NCBI RefSeq assembly: GCF_036826855.1 | Contig: NZ_CP104578.1 | Span: forward strand, 5,739,501-5,803,500 | Reading direction: 5' to 3' | Source of the DNA: Streptomyces sp. SJL17-4 | GTDB taxonomy: Bacteria; Actinomycetota; Actinomycetes; Streptomycetales; Streptomycetaceae | Length of the DNA stretch: 64,000 bases | Part shown: positions 27,512 through 35,684 of the stretch, in pieces | How positions within the stretch are numbered: the first letter of the stretch is position 1 | How the letters are laid out: each line of letters begins with the position of its first letter | The notes under the pieces: model-generated | The model's input: only the letters and a program-made list of their open reading frames with translations | Told to the model about the DNA's origin: nothing | Databases searched by the model: none | Program-made: the position numbers and the translations under genes

Positions 27512-27978
27512 TGGGAGACGGGACTCCCACCGCGCGGCGCGGACGGCTCGCCGAGATCTTCCGCTTCGCCCTCGTCGGCGGCGTCAACACCGGTACCTTC
27601 TTCGGCTGTTACCTGCTGCTCCACCCGTGGATGCCGTACTTCGCCGCGTACTCCCTCGCCTTCGTCCTCAGCATGATCGGCTCCTTCTTCCTCAACACGT
27701 ACTTCACCTACCGCACCCGGCCGACCTGGAAGAAGTTCGCCCTCTTCCCGCTCACCAACGTCACCAACTACCTGGTGCAGAGCGTCGGTCTGTACGCGCT
27801 CGTCACCTGGGCCGGGATGGACGACAGAATCGCGCCACTCGTCGCGGCCGTCGTCGCCATCCCCTTCACCTACCTCATCTCCCAGCGGATCCTCGTCCCC
27901 CGGAACAACGGGCAGGACACCGACGACTCCGGTCCAGGGAGCGAAACGGACGAGCGGCAGCCCTCCCGGCTCGCGTAG
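27511..27978 (+). CDS. GtrA-family membrane protein (155 aa)
   Basis: A small protein with four predicted transmembrane helices, beginning FRFALVGGVNTGTFFG and containing SFFLNTYFTYRTR, the typical GtrA signature. Members are thought to help flip undecaprenyl-phosphate sugars across the membrane. ATG 27511 shares its A with the stop of the GtrB-like gene, and a GGAGAG lies upstream within that gene. The hydrophilic tail is acidic. With the preceding gene it forms a compact lipid-sugar module. Confidence 0.88.
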   Translation: MGDGTPTARRGRLAEIFRFALVGGVNTGTFFGCYLLLHPWMPYFAAYSLAFVLSMIGSFFLNTYFTYRTRPTWKKFALFPLTNVTNYLVQSVGLYALVTWAGMDDRIAPLVAAVVAIPFTYLISQRILVPRNNGQDTDDSGPGSETDERQPSRLA

Positions 27979-28097
27979 ATTGCCTGGCAGTCGCGGCGGG
28001 AACACGCGGCGCGTGGGACAGCTGAGTGAGGACGACGCAGGTGGCGGCACAGGTGACGACGCAGATGACCGGAGAGACGGACGACGCGAGGCGATAT

Positions 28098-29201
28098 GTG
28101 ACGGAGGCCCGCAGGATCGTCATCAAGGTCGGCTCCTCCTCCCTCACCACCGCCTCCGGAGGCCTCGACGCCGACCGCGTCGACGCCCTCGTCGACGTGC
28201 TCGCCAAGGTCCGCAGCGGCGGCGAGAAGGAGATCGTCCTCGTCTCCTCCGGCGCCATCGCCGCAGGACTCGCACCGCTCGGCCTCACCCGCCGTCCCAA
28301 GGACCTCGCCCGGCAGCAGGCCGCCGCCAGCGTCGGCCAGGGCCTCCTCGTCGCCCGGTACACCGCCTCCTTCGCCCGCTACGGCGTCCGCGTCGGCCAG
28401 GTCCTCCTCACCACCGACGACACCAGCAGGCGCGCCCACTACCGCAACGCCTACCGGACCCTCGACCAGCTCCTCGCGATGGGCGCGCTGCCGGTCGTCA
28501 ACGAGAACGACACCGTCGCCACCGACGAGATCCGCTTCGGCGACAACGACCGGCTCGCCGCCCTCGTCGCCCATCTCGTCCGCGCCGACCTGCTCGTCCT
28601 GCTCTCCGACGTCGACGGCCTCTACGACGGGGACCCCTCCAAGCCCGGCACGTCGAGGATCGCCCAGGTCACCGGCCCCGACGACATCGCCCATGTGGAG
28701 ATCGGCTCCGCCGGAAAGGCGGGCGTCGGCACCGGTGGCATGGTCACCAAGGTCGAGGCCGCCCGGATCGCCGCCGCCGCCGGCATCCCCGTGGTCCTCA
28801 CCTCCGCGAGCCGCGCCGCCGACGCCCTCGCCGGGCGCGACACCGGTACGTACTTCCACCGCACCGGCCGCCGCTCCGCGGACCGGCTCCTGTGGCTGGC
28901 CCACGCCTCCACCCCGCAGGGCTCTCTCACCCTCGACGACGGAGCCGTACGAGCCGTCGTCGAAGGAAAGAAGTCCCTGCTCGCGGCTGGTGTCGCGGGC
29001 ATCGAGGGCGACTTCGTGGCGGGCGACCCGGTCGAACTGCGCGACACCGCCGGCCGGGCCGTCGCCCGCGGACTCGTCAACTTCGACGCCAAGGAGATGC
29101 CCCGGATGCTCGGGCGCTCCACCCCCGAGCTCACCAAGGAGCTCGGACCCGAGTACGAGCGCGAGGTCGTCCACCGCGACGACCTGGTCGTCATCCGCTG
29201 A
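28098..29201 (+). CDS. proB: Glutamate 5-kinase
   Basis: First step of proline synthesis: ATP-dependent phosphorylation of glutamate. The frame is open from GTG 28026, but GTG 28098 has GAGG at a good distance and gives TEARRIVIKVGSSSLT, matching the usual ProB N-terminus and a length of 367 aa, which is the normal size. The amino acid kinase domain covers residues 1-260 (VSSGAIAAG, NENDTVATDEIRFGDND, SDVDGLYDGDP); a PUA RNA-binding-like domain ends the protein. Feedback by proline is usual for the family. Confidence 0.93.
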   Translation: MTEARRIVIKVGSSSLTTASGGLDADRVDALVDVLAKVRSGGEKEIVLVSSGAIAAGLAPLGLTRRPKDLARQQAAASVGQGLLVARYTASFARYGVRVGQVLLTTDDTSRRAHYRNAYRTLDQLLAMGALPVVNENDTVATDEIRFGDNDRLAALVAHLVRADLLVLLSDVDGLYDGDPSKPGTSRIAQVTGPDDIAHVEIGSAGKAGVGTGGMVTKVEAARIAAAAGIPVVLTSASRAADALAGRDTGTYFHRTGRRSADRLLWLAHASTPQGSLTLDDGAVRAVVEGKKSLLAAGVAGIEGDFVAGDPVELRDTAGRAVARGLVNFDAKEMPRMLGRSTPELTKELGPEYEREVVHRDDLVVIR

Positions 29202-29358
29202 CCCTCGCGACCCTCCCGAAACGGCTGAAAGTGCGGCCATCCGGAAGGGACGTTTACCAAAACCGCCCCACGTGCCGCCTCGGGCTGGTCAACTTTGTCT
29301 CGGGGGTAAGAGAGCAGGGCGGGGTACAGCACCACACGCATCACACAGGAGGCCGCCG

Positions 29359-29880
29359 GTGAGACGAGCGCGCCCAGGGGCACCGCCCCGAGGGACTGCC
29401 GAACGCGCCCTGACCAGTGTCGAGGCCGGAGCCGACTTCGACGAGGCACGGGACAGGTCCACGGACACCAAGACCGAGACCACCACCGAGACACGCGAGG
29501 TTCGCGAGGCACGTGAGGCACGCGCCAAGGAACAGCCCGTGTCCAAACTCTGGCACATCACGCTCAGCGTGTCGGGTGTGGAGTCACCGCTGAAGGAGGT
29601 GCGACGAGGGCTCGAACAGCTGGCCCACGACCACCCCTTCCTGCTGACCAGCCGGTACGCCAACGATCACGCCGAGATCCGGTACTGGGAGGAGGCCCGC
29701 GACCTGCACGACGCCGCGGCCGTCGCCCTGCGCCTGTGGGGCGAGCACCGGCAGACCGCCAAGCTGCCGCCGTGGGAGATCGTCGGCCTCGAGGTCATCG
29801 ACCGCGAGACCTACCACCAGCGGATCGCGGAGGGCTACGGCCCACCGCCCGCGGCCCCGGTCGGCGTCCACCCCTACTGA
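29359..29880 (+). CDS. Conserved actinobacterial protein between proB and proA (173 aa)
   Basis: Function is unknown. A perfect AGGAGG (29345-29350) precedes GTG 29359, which favours the longer form. The first 60 residues are disordered, with T-E-T-T-E and R-E-V/A-R-E-A repeats. The compact domain begins near residue 61 ([21 protein letters not shown]) and is rich in W, H and charged residues. A shorter protein from GTG 29539 would contain just this domain and has AAGGA upstream, so two products are possible. Its place within the proline genes need not mean a metabolic role. Confidence 0.7.
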   Translation: MRRARPGAPPRGTAERALTSVEAGADFDEARDRSTDTKTETTTETREVREAREARAKEQPVSKLWHITLSVSGVESPLKEVRRGLEQLAHDHPFLLTSRYANDHAEIRYWEEARDLHDAAAVALRLWGEHRQTAKLPPWEIVGLEVIDRETYHQRIAEGYGPPPAAPVGVHPY

Positions 29881-30001
29881 GGGCCGCGCGTCTCGCCGTA
29901 CAGGGCCGTGGCCGGGGCCGTGCGTCTCGCCGCAGCGCCTGTACGTCTCGCAGTGCGGGATACGTGAGGGATGTCCGCAGGGGTGCCAGTACCCTGCGGG
30001 C

Positions 30002-31285
30002 ATGACCTCGCTCACGCCCCTCGACAACCTGTCCCCGGTCACCCGGGCCGCCTACCGGGCCCGTGGCGCCGCCGCCGAAATCGCGCCACTCCCGCGCGCG
30101 GCCAAGGACGACGCCCTGCTGGCGATCGCGGACGCCCTCGAAGTGCGCACCGCCGAGATCGTCGAGGCCAACGCCGAGGACATCGCCAAGGCCCGCGAAG
30201 CCGGGACCAGCGAGGCGATCATCGACCGACTCACCCTCACCCCCGAGCGCGTCCGGGCCATCGCCGCCGATGTCCGCCACGTGGCCGCGCTGCCCGACCC
30301 CGTCGGCGAGGTCGTCCGGGGCCAGACCCTGCCCAACGGCATCGACCTGCGCCAGGTCCGCGTCCCGCTCGGCGTCGTCGGCATCATCTACGAGGCCCGG
30401 CCCAACGTCACCGTCGACGCCGCCGCCCTCTGCCTCAAGTCAGGCAACGCCGTCCTGCTCCGCGGCTCGTCCTCCGCCTACGCCTCCAACAGCGCCCTGG
30501 TGAAGGTCCTGCGCGACGCCATCGGCGGCGCCGGGCTGCCCGCGGACGCCATCCAGCTCGTCCCCGGCGAGTCCCGCGAATCGGTCCGTGAGCTGATGCG
30601 CGCCCGCGGCCTCGTCGACGTCCTCATCCCGCGCGGCGGAGCCTCCCTGATCAAGACGGTCGTCGAGGAGTCCTCCGTCCCGGTCATCGAGACCGGCACC
30701 GGCAACTGCCACGTCTACGTCGACGCCCAGACCGACCTCGACATGGCCGTCGACATCCTGATCAACTCCAAGGCCCACCGGGTCAGCGTCTGCAACGCCG
30801 CCGAGACCCTCCTCGTCCACCAGGACGTCGCCGCGGCCTTCCTGCCCAGGGCCCTCGACGCGCTCGCCGAGGCCGGCGTCACCGTCCACGCCGACGAGCG
30901 GGTCATCGCCCTCGCCGAGGGCTCCAAGGCCACCGTCGTACCGGCCACGCCGGAGGACTGGGAGACCGAGTACCTCTCGTACGACATCGCCGCCGCCGTC
31001 GTCGACTCCCTCGACAAGGCCGTCGAGCACATCCGGACCTGGTCCTCCGGTCACACCGAGGCCATCGTCACCACCTCGCAGGCCGCGGCGCGCCGCTTCA
31101 CCCAGCTGGTCGACTCCACCACGGTCGCCGTGAACGCCTCCACCCGGTTCACGGACGGCGGACAGTTCGGCTTCGGCGCGGAGATCGGCATCTCCACCCA
31201 GAAGCTGCACGCCCGGGGCCCCATGGGCCTTCCGGAGCTCACCTCGACCAAGTACATCGTCACCGGCGACGGTCACGTGCGGTAA
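30002..31285 (+). CDS. proA: Gamma-glutamyl phosphate reductase
   Basis: Second step of proline synthesis: NADPH-dependent reduction of gamma-glutamyl phosphate to the semialdehyde. The 427-aa protein has the aldehyde-dehydrogenase-like fold, with [25 protein letters not shown] and [13 protein letters not shown] blocks and the catalytic cysteine in [31 protein letters not shown] near the end is canonical. ATG 30002 is used. ProB lies upstream with one gene between them. In the 121-nt gap before it, three copies of an element like CGTCTCGC (near 29889, 29923 and 29944) may be regulatory. Confidence 0.96.
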   Translation: MTSLTPLDNLSPVTRAAYRARGAAAEIAPLPRAAKDDALLAIADALEVRTAEIVEANAEDIAKAREAGTSEAIIDRLTLTPERVRAIAADVRHVAALPDPVGEVVRGQTLPNGIDLRQVRVPLGVVGIIYEARPNVTVDAAALCLKSGNAVLLRGSSSAYASNSALVKVLRDAIGGAGLPADAIQLVPGESRESVRELMRARGLVDVLIPRGGASLIKTVVEESSVPVIETGTGNCHVYVDAQTDLDMAVDILINSKAHRVSVCNAAETLLVHQDVAAAFLPRALDALAEAGVTVHADERVIALAEGSKATVVPATPEDWETEYLSYDIAAAVVDSLDKAVEHIRTWSSGHTEAIVTTSQAAARRFTQLVDSTTVAVNASTRFTDGGQFGFGAEIGISTQKLHARGPMGLPELTSTKYIVTGDGHVR

Positions 31286-31301
31286 TCACTCCTTTCGGTA
31301 C

Positions 31302-31331
31302 GGGCGGGGAGGGTTCGCACTCTCCCTGCCC
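31302..31331 (+). terminator. Terminator after proA
   Basis: A 10-bp stem with one G-U pair (31302-31311 with 31322-31331) follows 17 nt after the proA stop. The downstream gene's predicted start is at 31362. Confidence 0.55.
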
Positions 31332-31361
31332 AAAACCACCTCGCGGGTCTACTCTGAATCC

Positions 31362-31922
31362 GTGCCGGACGACGTGGGGGGCACGCCGTTCCAGGACGGC
31401 GGGGACCCTGAGGACTCTGTCGACCGCGGAGGCGCCGACGAGGTCTACGCCGACGTGGTGTTCGACGAGGACTTCGTACGGGCCGCGACCGTTCACGAAC
31501 CCACCGCTGTCGAGCGGCTCCTCGCCGCCGCCCAGGCCCGCGCGGAGGCCGAGTCGGCCCGCGCCCTGGCCGGCGGAGGATCGGGCGACGACGACCTCTA
31601 CGAGGACTTCCACGACCCCTCCGGCCTCACCTACGAGCCGGACGACGTCGGCGACGACGCCAGCCCCTACGGCCGCCACGGCGGCGCTCTGCGCCCCTAC
31701 CGGGGCAGCGCCCGCTGGCACCGGCCCGTCGCCTGGCTCCTCGCCCTCGTCATGGGGGTCGGCATGGTCGCCCTGGCGTTCAGCGCCGTCTACCGGGGTG
31801 CGGCCGCCAACCGCCAGGACCAGATCCCGCCGCCGGCCACGACCGGTGTCGACACGCCCAATCCGAACCCGGCCCCGCCCGCCGCCCACGCGCCCGCGGC
31901 CCGCTCCGCGTCCCCCGAATAG
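31362..31922 (+). CDS. Single-pass membrane protein with FVRAA motif (186 aa)
   Basis: A cytoplasmic acidic N-terminus of about 120 residues precedes one transmembrane helix (about 124-146, WLLALVMGVGMVALAFSAVY) and a short proline-rich outer tail. Residues 27-48 read YADVVFDEDFVRAATVHEPT, a motif repeated in the next gene. By position after proA it corresponds to S. coelicolor SCO2584, which, as I recall, was reported to interact with the Mre spore-wall complex; I could not check this. The start is GTG 31362. A degenerate repeat of TCCCCCGAGT begins in its last codons and continues beyond the stop. Confidence 0.75.
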   Translation: MPDDVGGTPFQDGGDPEDSVDRGGADEVYADVVFDEDFVRAATVHEPTAVERLLAAAQARAEAESARALAGGGSGDDDLYEDFHDPSGLTYEPDDVGDDASPYGRHGGALRPYRGSARWHRPVAWLLALVMGVGMVALAFSAVYRGAAANRQDQIPPPATTGVDTPNPNPAPPAAHAPAARSASPE

Positions 31923-32018
31923 GCCCTCCTCGGCCCCCGACGCAGGCGCTCCTCGTCCCCCGAGTGGGACCGCTCCACGTCCCCCGGCAGGGTCTCGGCC
32001 GGCCCGCGTCCCCCGAGT
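31911..32018 (+). repeat. Short degenerate direct repeats (TCCCCCGAGT-like)
   Basis: Five copies of a 10-nt element occur at 31911, about 31932 (variant), 31956, 31980 and 32009, spaced 21-29 nt. The array starts in the last codons of the 186-aa gene and fills much of the gap to the next gene. Confidence 0.55.
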
Positions 32019-32131
32019 GGTCGAGCCGTACGGCTCTCTGGCGGCGCATACCCACCCTGACGGCGGAATTCTTCCGAACTTGTCGTGTACCTGGGCGTTT
32101 ACCGAAGCCCGCGCCGACCTACCCTGAAGGT

Positions 32132-33217
32132 ATGGCAGGGCGTGGCGACCCGCCTGAGGGGACACCCGAGGGTCTCCCCGGTGGTGAGGACGAGTACAGG
32201 TCCGTCGTCTTCGACGAGGCGTTCGTCCGTGCTGCCCACCTCCAGGAGTTCTCGGCCCGGGAGCGGATGGGCGAGCACACCGAGGCCGTCCGCAGCCGCC
32301 CCTCCTCCTGGGAGGGCCGGAGCGGCTCCCGCCAGGCCCTCATGCTGGTCCTGCTGATCCTCCTCGCCTTCGGTACGGCCATCTATCTGGGCGTCCGCAA
32401 CCCCTACCAGCCGCCCGTCGACCAGCGGGCCGAGCCACTGCGGACCACCGTGGTCCCGCTCGCCCCGCAGGGCCCCGTCGTCGGCGGTGTGCCCGACCGG
32501 CTCTTCGACCACAGCCCGGTCGCCGAGTACCGCACGGGAGCCGCCGGCATCAACCTCCCTGTCGCGGGCCGCACCACCCACTTCGCCGAGAGTCAGGTCG
32601 TCACCGCCCTGAGCATCGCCAAGGACTATCTGGTGGCCTCGTCCCTGGAGCCCGACGTCCTGTCCGGGGTCACCGTGCGCCCCGCGCGCCTGCTGCTCGA
32701 CCCCGACCAGCTGGAACAGTTCGACCGGAGCGTGGAGGCACCGGCCGACGACGGCCGGCACGCCCTCGCCGCCTGGCTGGTCCGCTTCGACCCGCGCCAG
32801 GCCGTCCTCGCGGACCCCGCGGCCCGTGTCCAGGGCACCCTCCGCTTCGAGGAGACCGGTCCCGACACCCTGGACGTCACCGCGGACCATACGTACACCT
32901 ACGCCCTCCGCCCGGCCTCCCAGGGCGCGGGACCGGTCGGTCAGGCCTCGCTCTTCACCGTCCACCGTGAGGTGCACTTCCGCTTCGACCGCGAGGACCT
33001 GCGCATGCACCGGGCCGAGCTGGTGACCAGCACCGTCGAGGCGGGCCCGCAGGCGTGCGGCGCGGACACCTCCGGTTCCCTGAAGCCGCTCCTGGCCGGA
33101 GCGAGGGCCTCCGACGTGGGCGGCGGACCGCCGGTCACCGACCCGTACGCCACGGGCCGGCCCGCCGCCCCCTCACTGTGCGGAGCGCTGGCACCGGCCG
33201 CCCAGCCCTCACTCTGA
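32132..33217 (+). CDS. Membrane-anchored protein with FVRAA motif and extracytoplasmic domain (361 aa)
   Basis: ATG 32132 begins a cytoplasmic stretch of about 68 residues with YRSVVFDEAFVRAAHLQE, followed by one transmembrane helix (about 70-90) and a 270-residue extracytoplasmic domain with two cysteines near the C-terminus that could form a disulphide. I do not recognise the outer domain; QVVTALSIAKDYLVASSL suggests a solute- or polymer-binding fold, but this is a guess. It shares the N-terminal motif with the preceding gene, so the two may bind the same cytoplasmic partner. It ends inside a convergent terminator. Confidence 0.75.
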   Translation: MAGRGDPPEGTPEGLPGGEDEYRSVVFDEAFVRAAHLQEFSARERMGEHTEAVRSRPSSWEGRSGSRQALMLVLLILLAFGTAIYLGVRNPYQPPVDQRAEPLRTTVVPLAPQGPVVGGVPDRLFDHSPVAEYRTGAAGINLPVAGRTTHFAESQVVTALSIAKDYLVASSLEPDVLSGVTVRPARLLLDPDQLEQFDRSVEAPADDGRHALAAWLVRFDPRQAVLADPAARVQGTLRFEETGPDTLDVTADHTYTYALRPASQGAGPVGQASLFTVHREVHFRFDREDLRMHRAELVTSTVEAGPQACGADTSGSLKPLLAGARASDVGGGPPVTDPYATGRPAAPSLCGALAPAAQPSL

Positions 33218-33239
33218 GGGCCGAGCGCGCTCGGCCCTC
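33216..33239. terminator. Bidirectional terminator overlapping a stop codon
   Basis: A 10-bp perfect stem (33216-33225 with 33230-33239) begins inside the TGA of the 361-aa gene and ends one base before the stop of the convergent M48 peptidase gene. Confidence 0.75.
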
Positions 33240-33240
33240 G

Positions 33241-34383
33241 TTACTGAGCGTCCCCGGTGCCGCTGTTGCCGCTGTCCGGGCCGCTCTTGCCGTCCCCGTC
33301 GGTTCCGTCGGATCCGTCGGTCCCGGCGGCGTCCGGCTTCTTCGGGCCCTGGCCGCCGCCGAAGGCGTTGCGCAGCTTCCCGCCCAGGTCGCCCGCCAGG
33401 TCCCCGGCGCCACCGGCTATGTCGCCGACCAGCTTCATCAGAGGATCCTTGCTGGTCCGCACGGTGTCGGCGTAGTGCCCCGCCGACTCGCGGAAGGAGT
33501 CCGTGACCGAGGTGTCCTTGTCCTCCGAGCGCTTCGGGTAGTGACCGTCCATGATCCGCTGGAAGTCGCGGCTCTCCGACCACTTCCTCAGCTCCGCCGC
33601 CCGGACGGTGGTGAAGGGATGCGTGCGCGGCAGCACGTTGAGGATCTTCAGGACCGAGTCCCGCAGGTCCCCGGACTTCTCGTACTCGTCGGCCTGGGCG
33701 AGGAACGCGTCCACGTTCATCTCGTGGAGGTGGTTGCCGCCGGCGATCTTCATCAGACCGCGCATCGACGCCTGCACGTCCTGTCCGACGAGGAGCCCGG
33801 CCCGGTCGGCGGAGAGCTCCGACTTGCGGAACCACTCGCGCAGCGCCGTGACGATGGCCATGATCGCGACGTTCCCCAGCGGGATCCAGGCGACCTTGAG
33901 CGCCAGACCCGTGAGGAAGAGCAGCACCGTCCGGTAGACGGAGTGCCCGGACAGCGCGTGGCCGACCTCGTGGCCGACGACCGCACGCATCTCCTCCTCG
34001 TCGAGGAGCTCCACCAGGCCGGTGGTGACGACGATGATCGGCTCGTCCAGGCCGATGCACATCGCGTTGGGCTTCGGGTCCTGCGTCACGTACATCGGCG
34101 GGACCTTCTCCAGGTCCAGGATGTAACAGGCGTCCCGCAGCATGTCGTTGAGATGGCTGAACTGCGCGTCGCTCACCCGGACGGAGTCCGAGAGGAAGAG
34201 CAGTCGCAGGCTGCGCTCCGGCAACAGTCCGCTGAGCGCCTTGAAGACCGTGTCGAAGCCGCTGAGCTTGCGCAGCGCCACCAGCGCCGAGCGGTCGGCC
34301 GGATGCTCGTAGGCCCGCGAGGAGATACCGGGGAACCGCTTCCGCTGCCTGCTCGGCACGTTCCCCTGGTCGTTCTCGGTCAT
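33241..34383 (-). CDS. M48-family membrane metallopeptidase (380 aa)
   Basis: A zinc protease of the HtpX/Ste24 type: VVGHEVGHALSGHS carries HEXXH, and the SELSADRAGLL segment gives the third metal-ligand region. A hydrophobic part after HEVGH (LLFLTGLALKVAWIPLGNVAIMAIV, in two pieces) probably forms two membrane helices. The C-terminal 60 residues are a disordered G/D/S/K tail. Such enzymes take part in membrane-protein quality control; substrates here are unknown. The start is ATG 34381-34383. It is convergent with the 361-aa gene and divergent from the small gene at 34512, with an E. coli-type DnaA box in the gap. Confidence 0.87.
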   Translation of the reverse strand: MTENDQGNVPSRQRKRFPGISSRAYEHPADRSALVALRKLSGFDTVFKALSGLLPERSLRLLFLSDSVRVSDAQFSHLNDMLRDACYILDLEKVPPMYVTQDPKPNAMCIGLDEPIIVVTTGLVELLDEEEMRAVVGHEVGHALSGHSVYRTVLLFLTGLALKVAWIPLGNVAIMAIVTALREWFRKSELSADRAGLLVGQDVQASMRGLMKIAGGNHLHEMNVDAFLAQADEYEKSGDLRDSVLKILNVLPRTHPFTTVRAAELRKWSESRDFQRIMDGHYPKRSEDKDTSVTDSFRESAGHYADTVRTSKDPLMKLVGDIAGGAGDLAGDLGGKLRNAFGGGQGPKKPDAAGTDGSDGTDGDGKSGPDSGNSGTGDAQ

Positions 34384-34466
34384 GGATGCCCCCTGTTCGT
34401 ACGAGTCGGTGCTCGTCCCCCTGACGAACCCCAGCCTAGGCGCTGGCGCTACCGTGTGCCGGAGCC

Positions 34467-34475
34467 TGTGGATAA
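34467..34475 (-). promoter_or_regulatory. DnaA box (TTATCCACA)
   Basis: An exact match on the minus strand to the 9-mer bound by DnaA in most bacteria, in the 128-nt gap between divergent genes. Confidence 0.5.
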
Positions 34476-34511
34476 CTCGGGCACCAAGGACGACCGAGGA
34501 GCACGACCGAC

Positions 34512-34748
34512 ATGCCGGACACCGTCGACACCGCCGCCACCCTGCTCGCGGCCGCCGCGCAGCAGGGGCCGGGCGACACGCTCCGTATCGTGCTGCTGGT
34601 CTCGATCGTGGGTGGCGTGCTGCTCGCCTGGTTCCTGCTGCGCGGCTACCGCACCGACGGCACGGGTGACGCCAGTGCCGCCGACGGCGCCGTCGGCGGC
34701 ACCGACGTCGGCCCGGGCGGCAACACGGACCGTGACGCGAGTGCCTGA
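34512..34748 (+). CDS. Small single-pass membrane protein (78 aa)
   Basis: An N-terminal region of 22 residues, one transmembrane helix (about 25-44, IVLLVSIVGGVLLAWFLL) and an acidic, glycine-rich tail. ATG 34512 has GAGGAG 10 nt upstream. It has no recognised domain. It precedes another tiny membrane protein and nadD; similar small membrane genes at this spot are, as I recall, common in streptomycetes. Confidence 0.7.
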   Translation: MPDTVDTAATLLAAAAQQGPGDTLRIVLLVSIVGGVLLAWFLLRGYRTDGTGDASAADGAVGGTDVGPGGNTDRDASA

Positions 34749-34831
34749 GTCGGCGTGAGCCCGTCCGGACCGCCCGCATACGATGTGCGCGAAGTCTCCG
34801 CTCCCATCCCCGATCGATAGGTCTGCCGAAG

Positions 34832-34993
34832 ATGAGCCTCCACAGCACCGCCGCCAACCTGGTCTCTCTCGCCGAGGGCGCCGAGCACGGCGGCAACCAC
34901 GACAGCCTCAGCCCCTACCTCACCGGCTTCGGCGCCTTCGGCGCGCTGCTTCTGCTGCTGTGGATCACCACTCGCTTCAACCGCGACCGCTGA
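34832..34993 (+). CDS. Very small membrane protein upstream of nadD (53 aa)
   Basis: The frame from ATG 34832 to TGA 34991-34993 encodes MSLHSTAANLVSLAEG, a polar histidine-rich stretch, one transmembrane helix (about 29-47, TGFGAFGALLLLLWITT) and RFNRDR. The positive-inside pattern places the C-terminus in the cytoplasm. Codon use is G/C at third positions. No function is known to me. A TACGAT element at about 34779-34784 could be its -10. nadD follows about 50 nt later. Confidence 0.65.
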   Translation: MSLHSTAANLVSLAEGAEHGGNHDSLSPYLTGFGAFGALLLLLWITTRFNRDR

Positions 34994-35044
34994 ACCGGCG
35001 ACCCTGATCCGGCGTCCGCTGCCGTGCCAGTAGGCTCTGCACGC

Positions 35045-35665
35045 ATGGGAGAGCAGGAAATGCCTACTGGCGGGCGCGGGAAGCGCCGACTCGGCGTGAT
35101 GGGCGGAACCTTCGACCCGATCCACCACGGACACCTGGTGGCGGCCAGCGAGGTCGCCGCCCTGTTCCACCTGGACGAGGTCGTGTTCGTACCGACCGGG
35201 CAGCCGTGGCAGAAGAGCGACCGGGCCGTCTCGGCGGCCGAGGACCGCTATCTGATGACGGTCATCGCCACGGCCTCCAACCCGCAGTTCTCGGTCAGCC
35301 GGATCGACATCGACCGCGGCGGCGCGACCTACACCATCGACACCCTGCGGGACCTGCGCTCCCTCAACAGCGACTCGGACCTCTTCTTCATCACCGGGGC
35401 CGACGCGCTGTCGCAGATCCTCACCTGGCGCGACGCCGAGGAACTCTTCTCGCTCGCGCACTTCATCGGCGTCACCCGGCCGGGCCACGACCTCACCGAC
35501 GACGGACTGCCCAAGGGCGGCGTCTCGCTGGTCGAGGTTCCCGCGCTCGCCATCTCCTCCACCGACTGCCGGGCGAGGGTCGCGCAGGGCGATCCCGTCT
35601 GGTACCTGGTCCCGGACGGCGTGGTGCGCTACATCGACAAGCGCCAGTTGTACCGCGGCGAGTGA
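35045..35665 (+). CDS. nadD: Nicotinate-nucleotide adenylyltransferase
   Basis: Joins ATP with nicotinate mononucleotide in NAD synthesis. [18 protein letters not shown] holds the (H/T)xGH nucleotidyltransferase motif, and [22 protein letters not shown] near the end contains the ISST-R second signature. Length is 206 aa from ATG 35045. An in-frame ATG at 35060 has a better ribosome site (GGAG, 8 nt away) and would remove only five residues. The gene lies upstream of the LCP protein and rsfS, a conserved order in actinobacteria. Confidence 0.95.
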   Translation: MGEQEMPTGGRGKRRLGVMGGTFDPIHHGHLVAASEVAALFHLDEVVFVPTGQPWQKSDRAVSAAEDRYLMTVIATASNPQFSVSRIDIDRGGATYTIDTLRDLRSLNSDSDLFFITGADALSQILTWRDAEELFSLAHFIGVTRPGHDLTDDGLPKGGVSLVEVPALAISSTDCRARVAQGDPVWYLVPDGVVRYIDKRQLYRGE

Positions 35666-35684
35666 GCTTCGGGGAGGGCCACCG

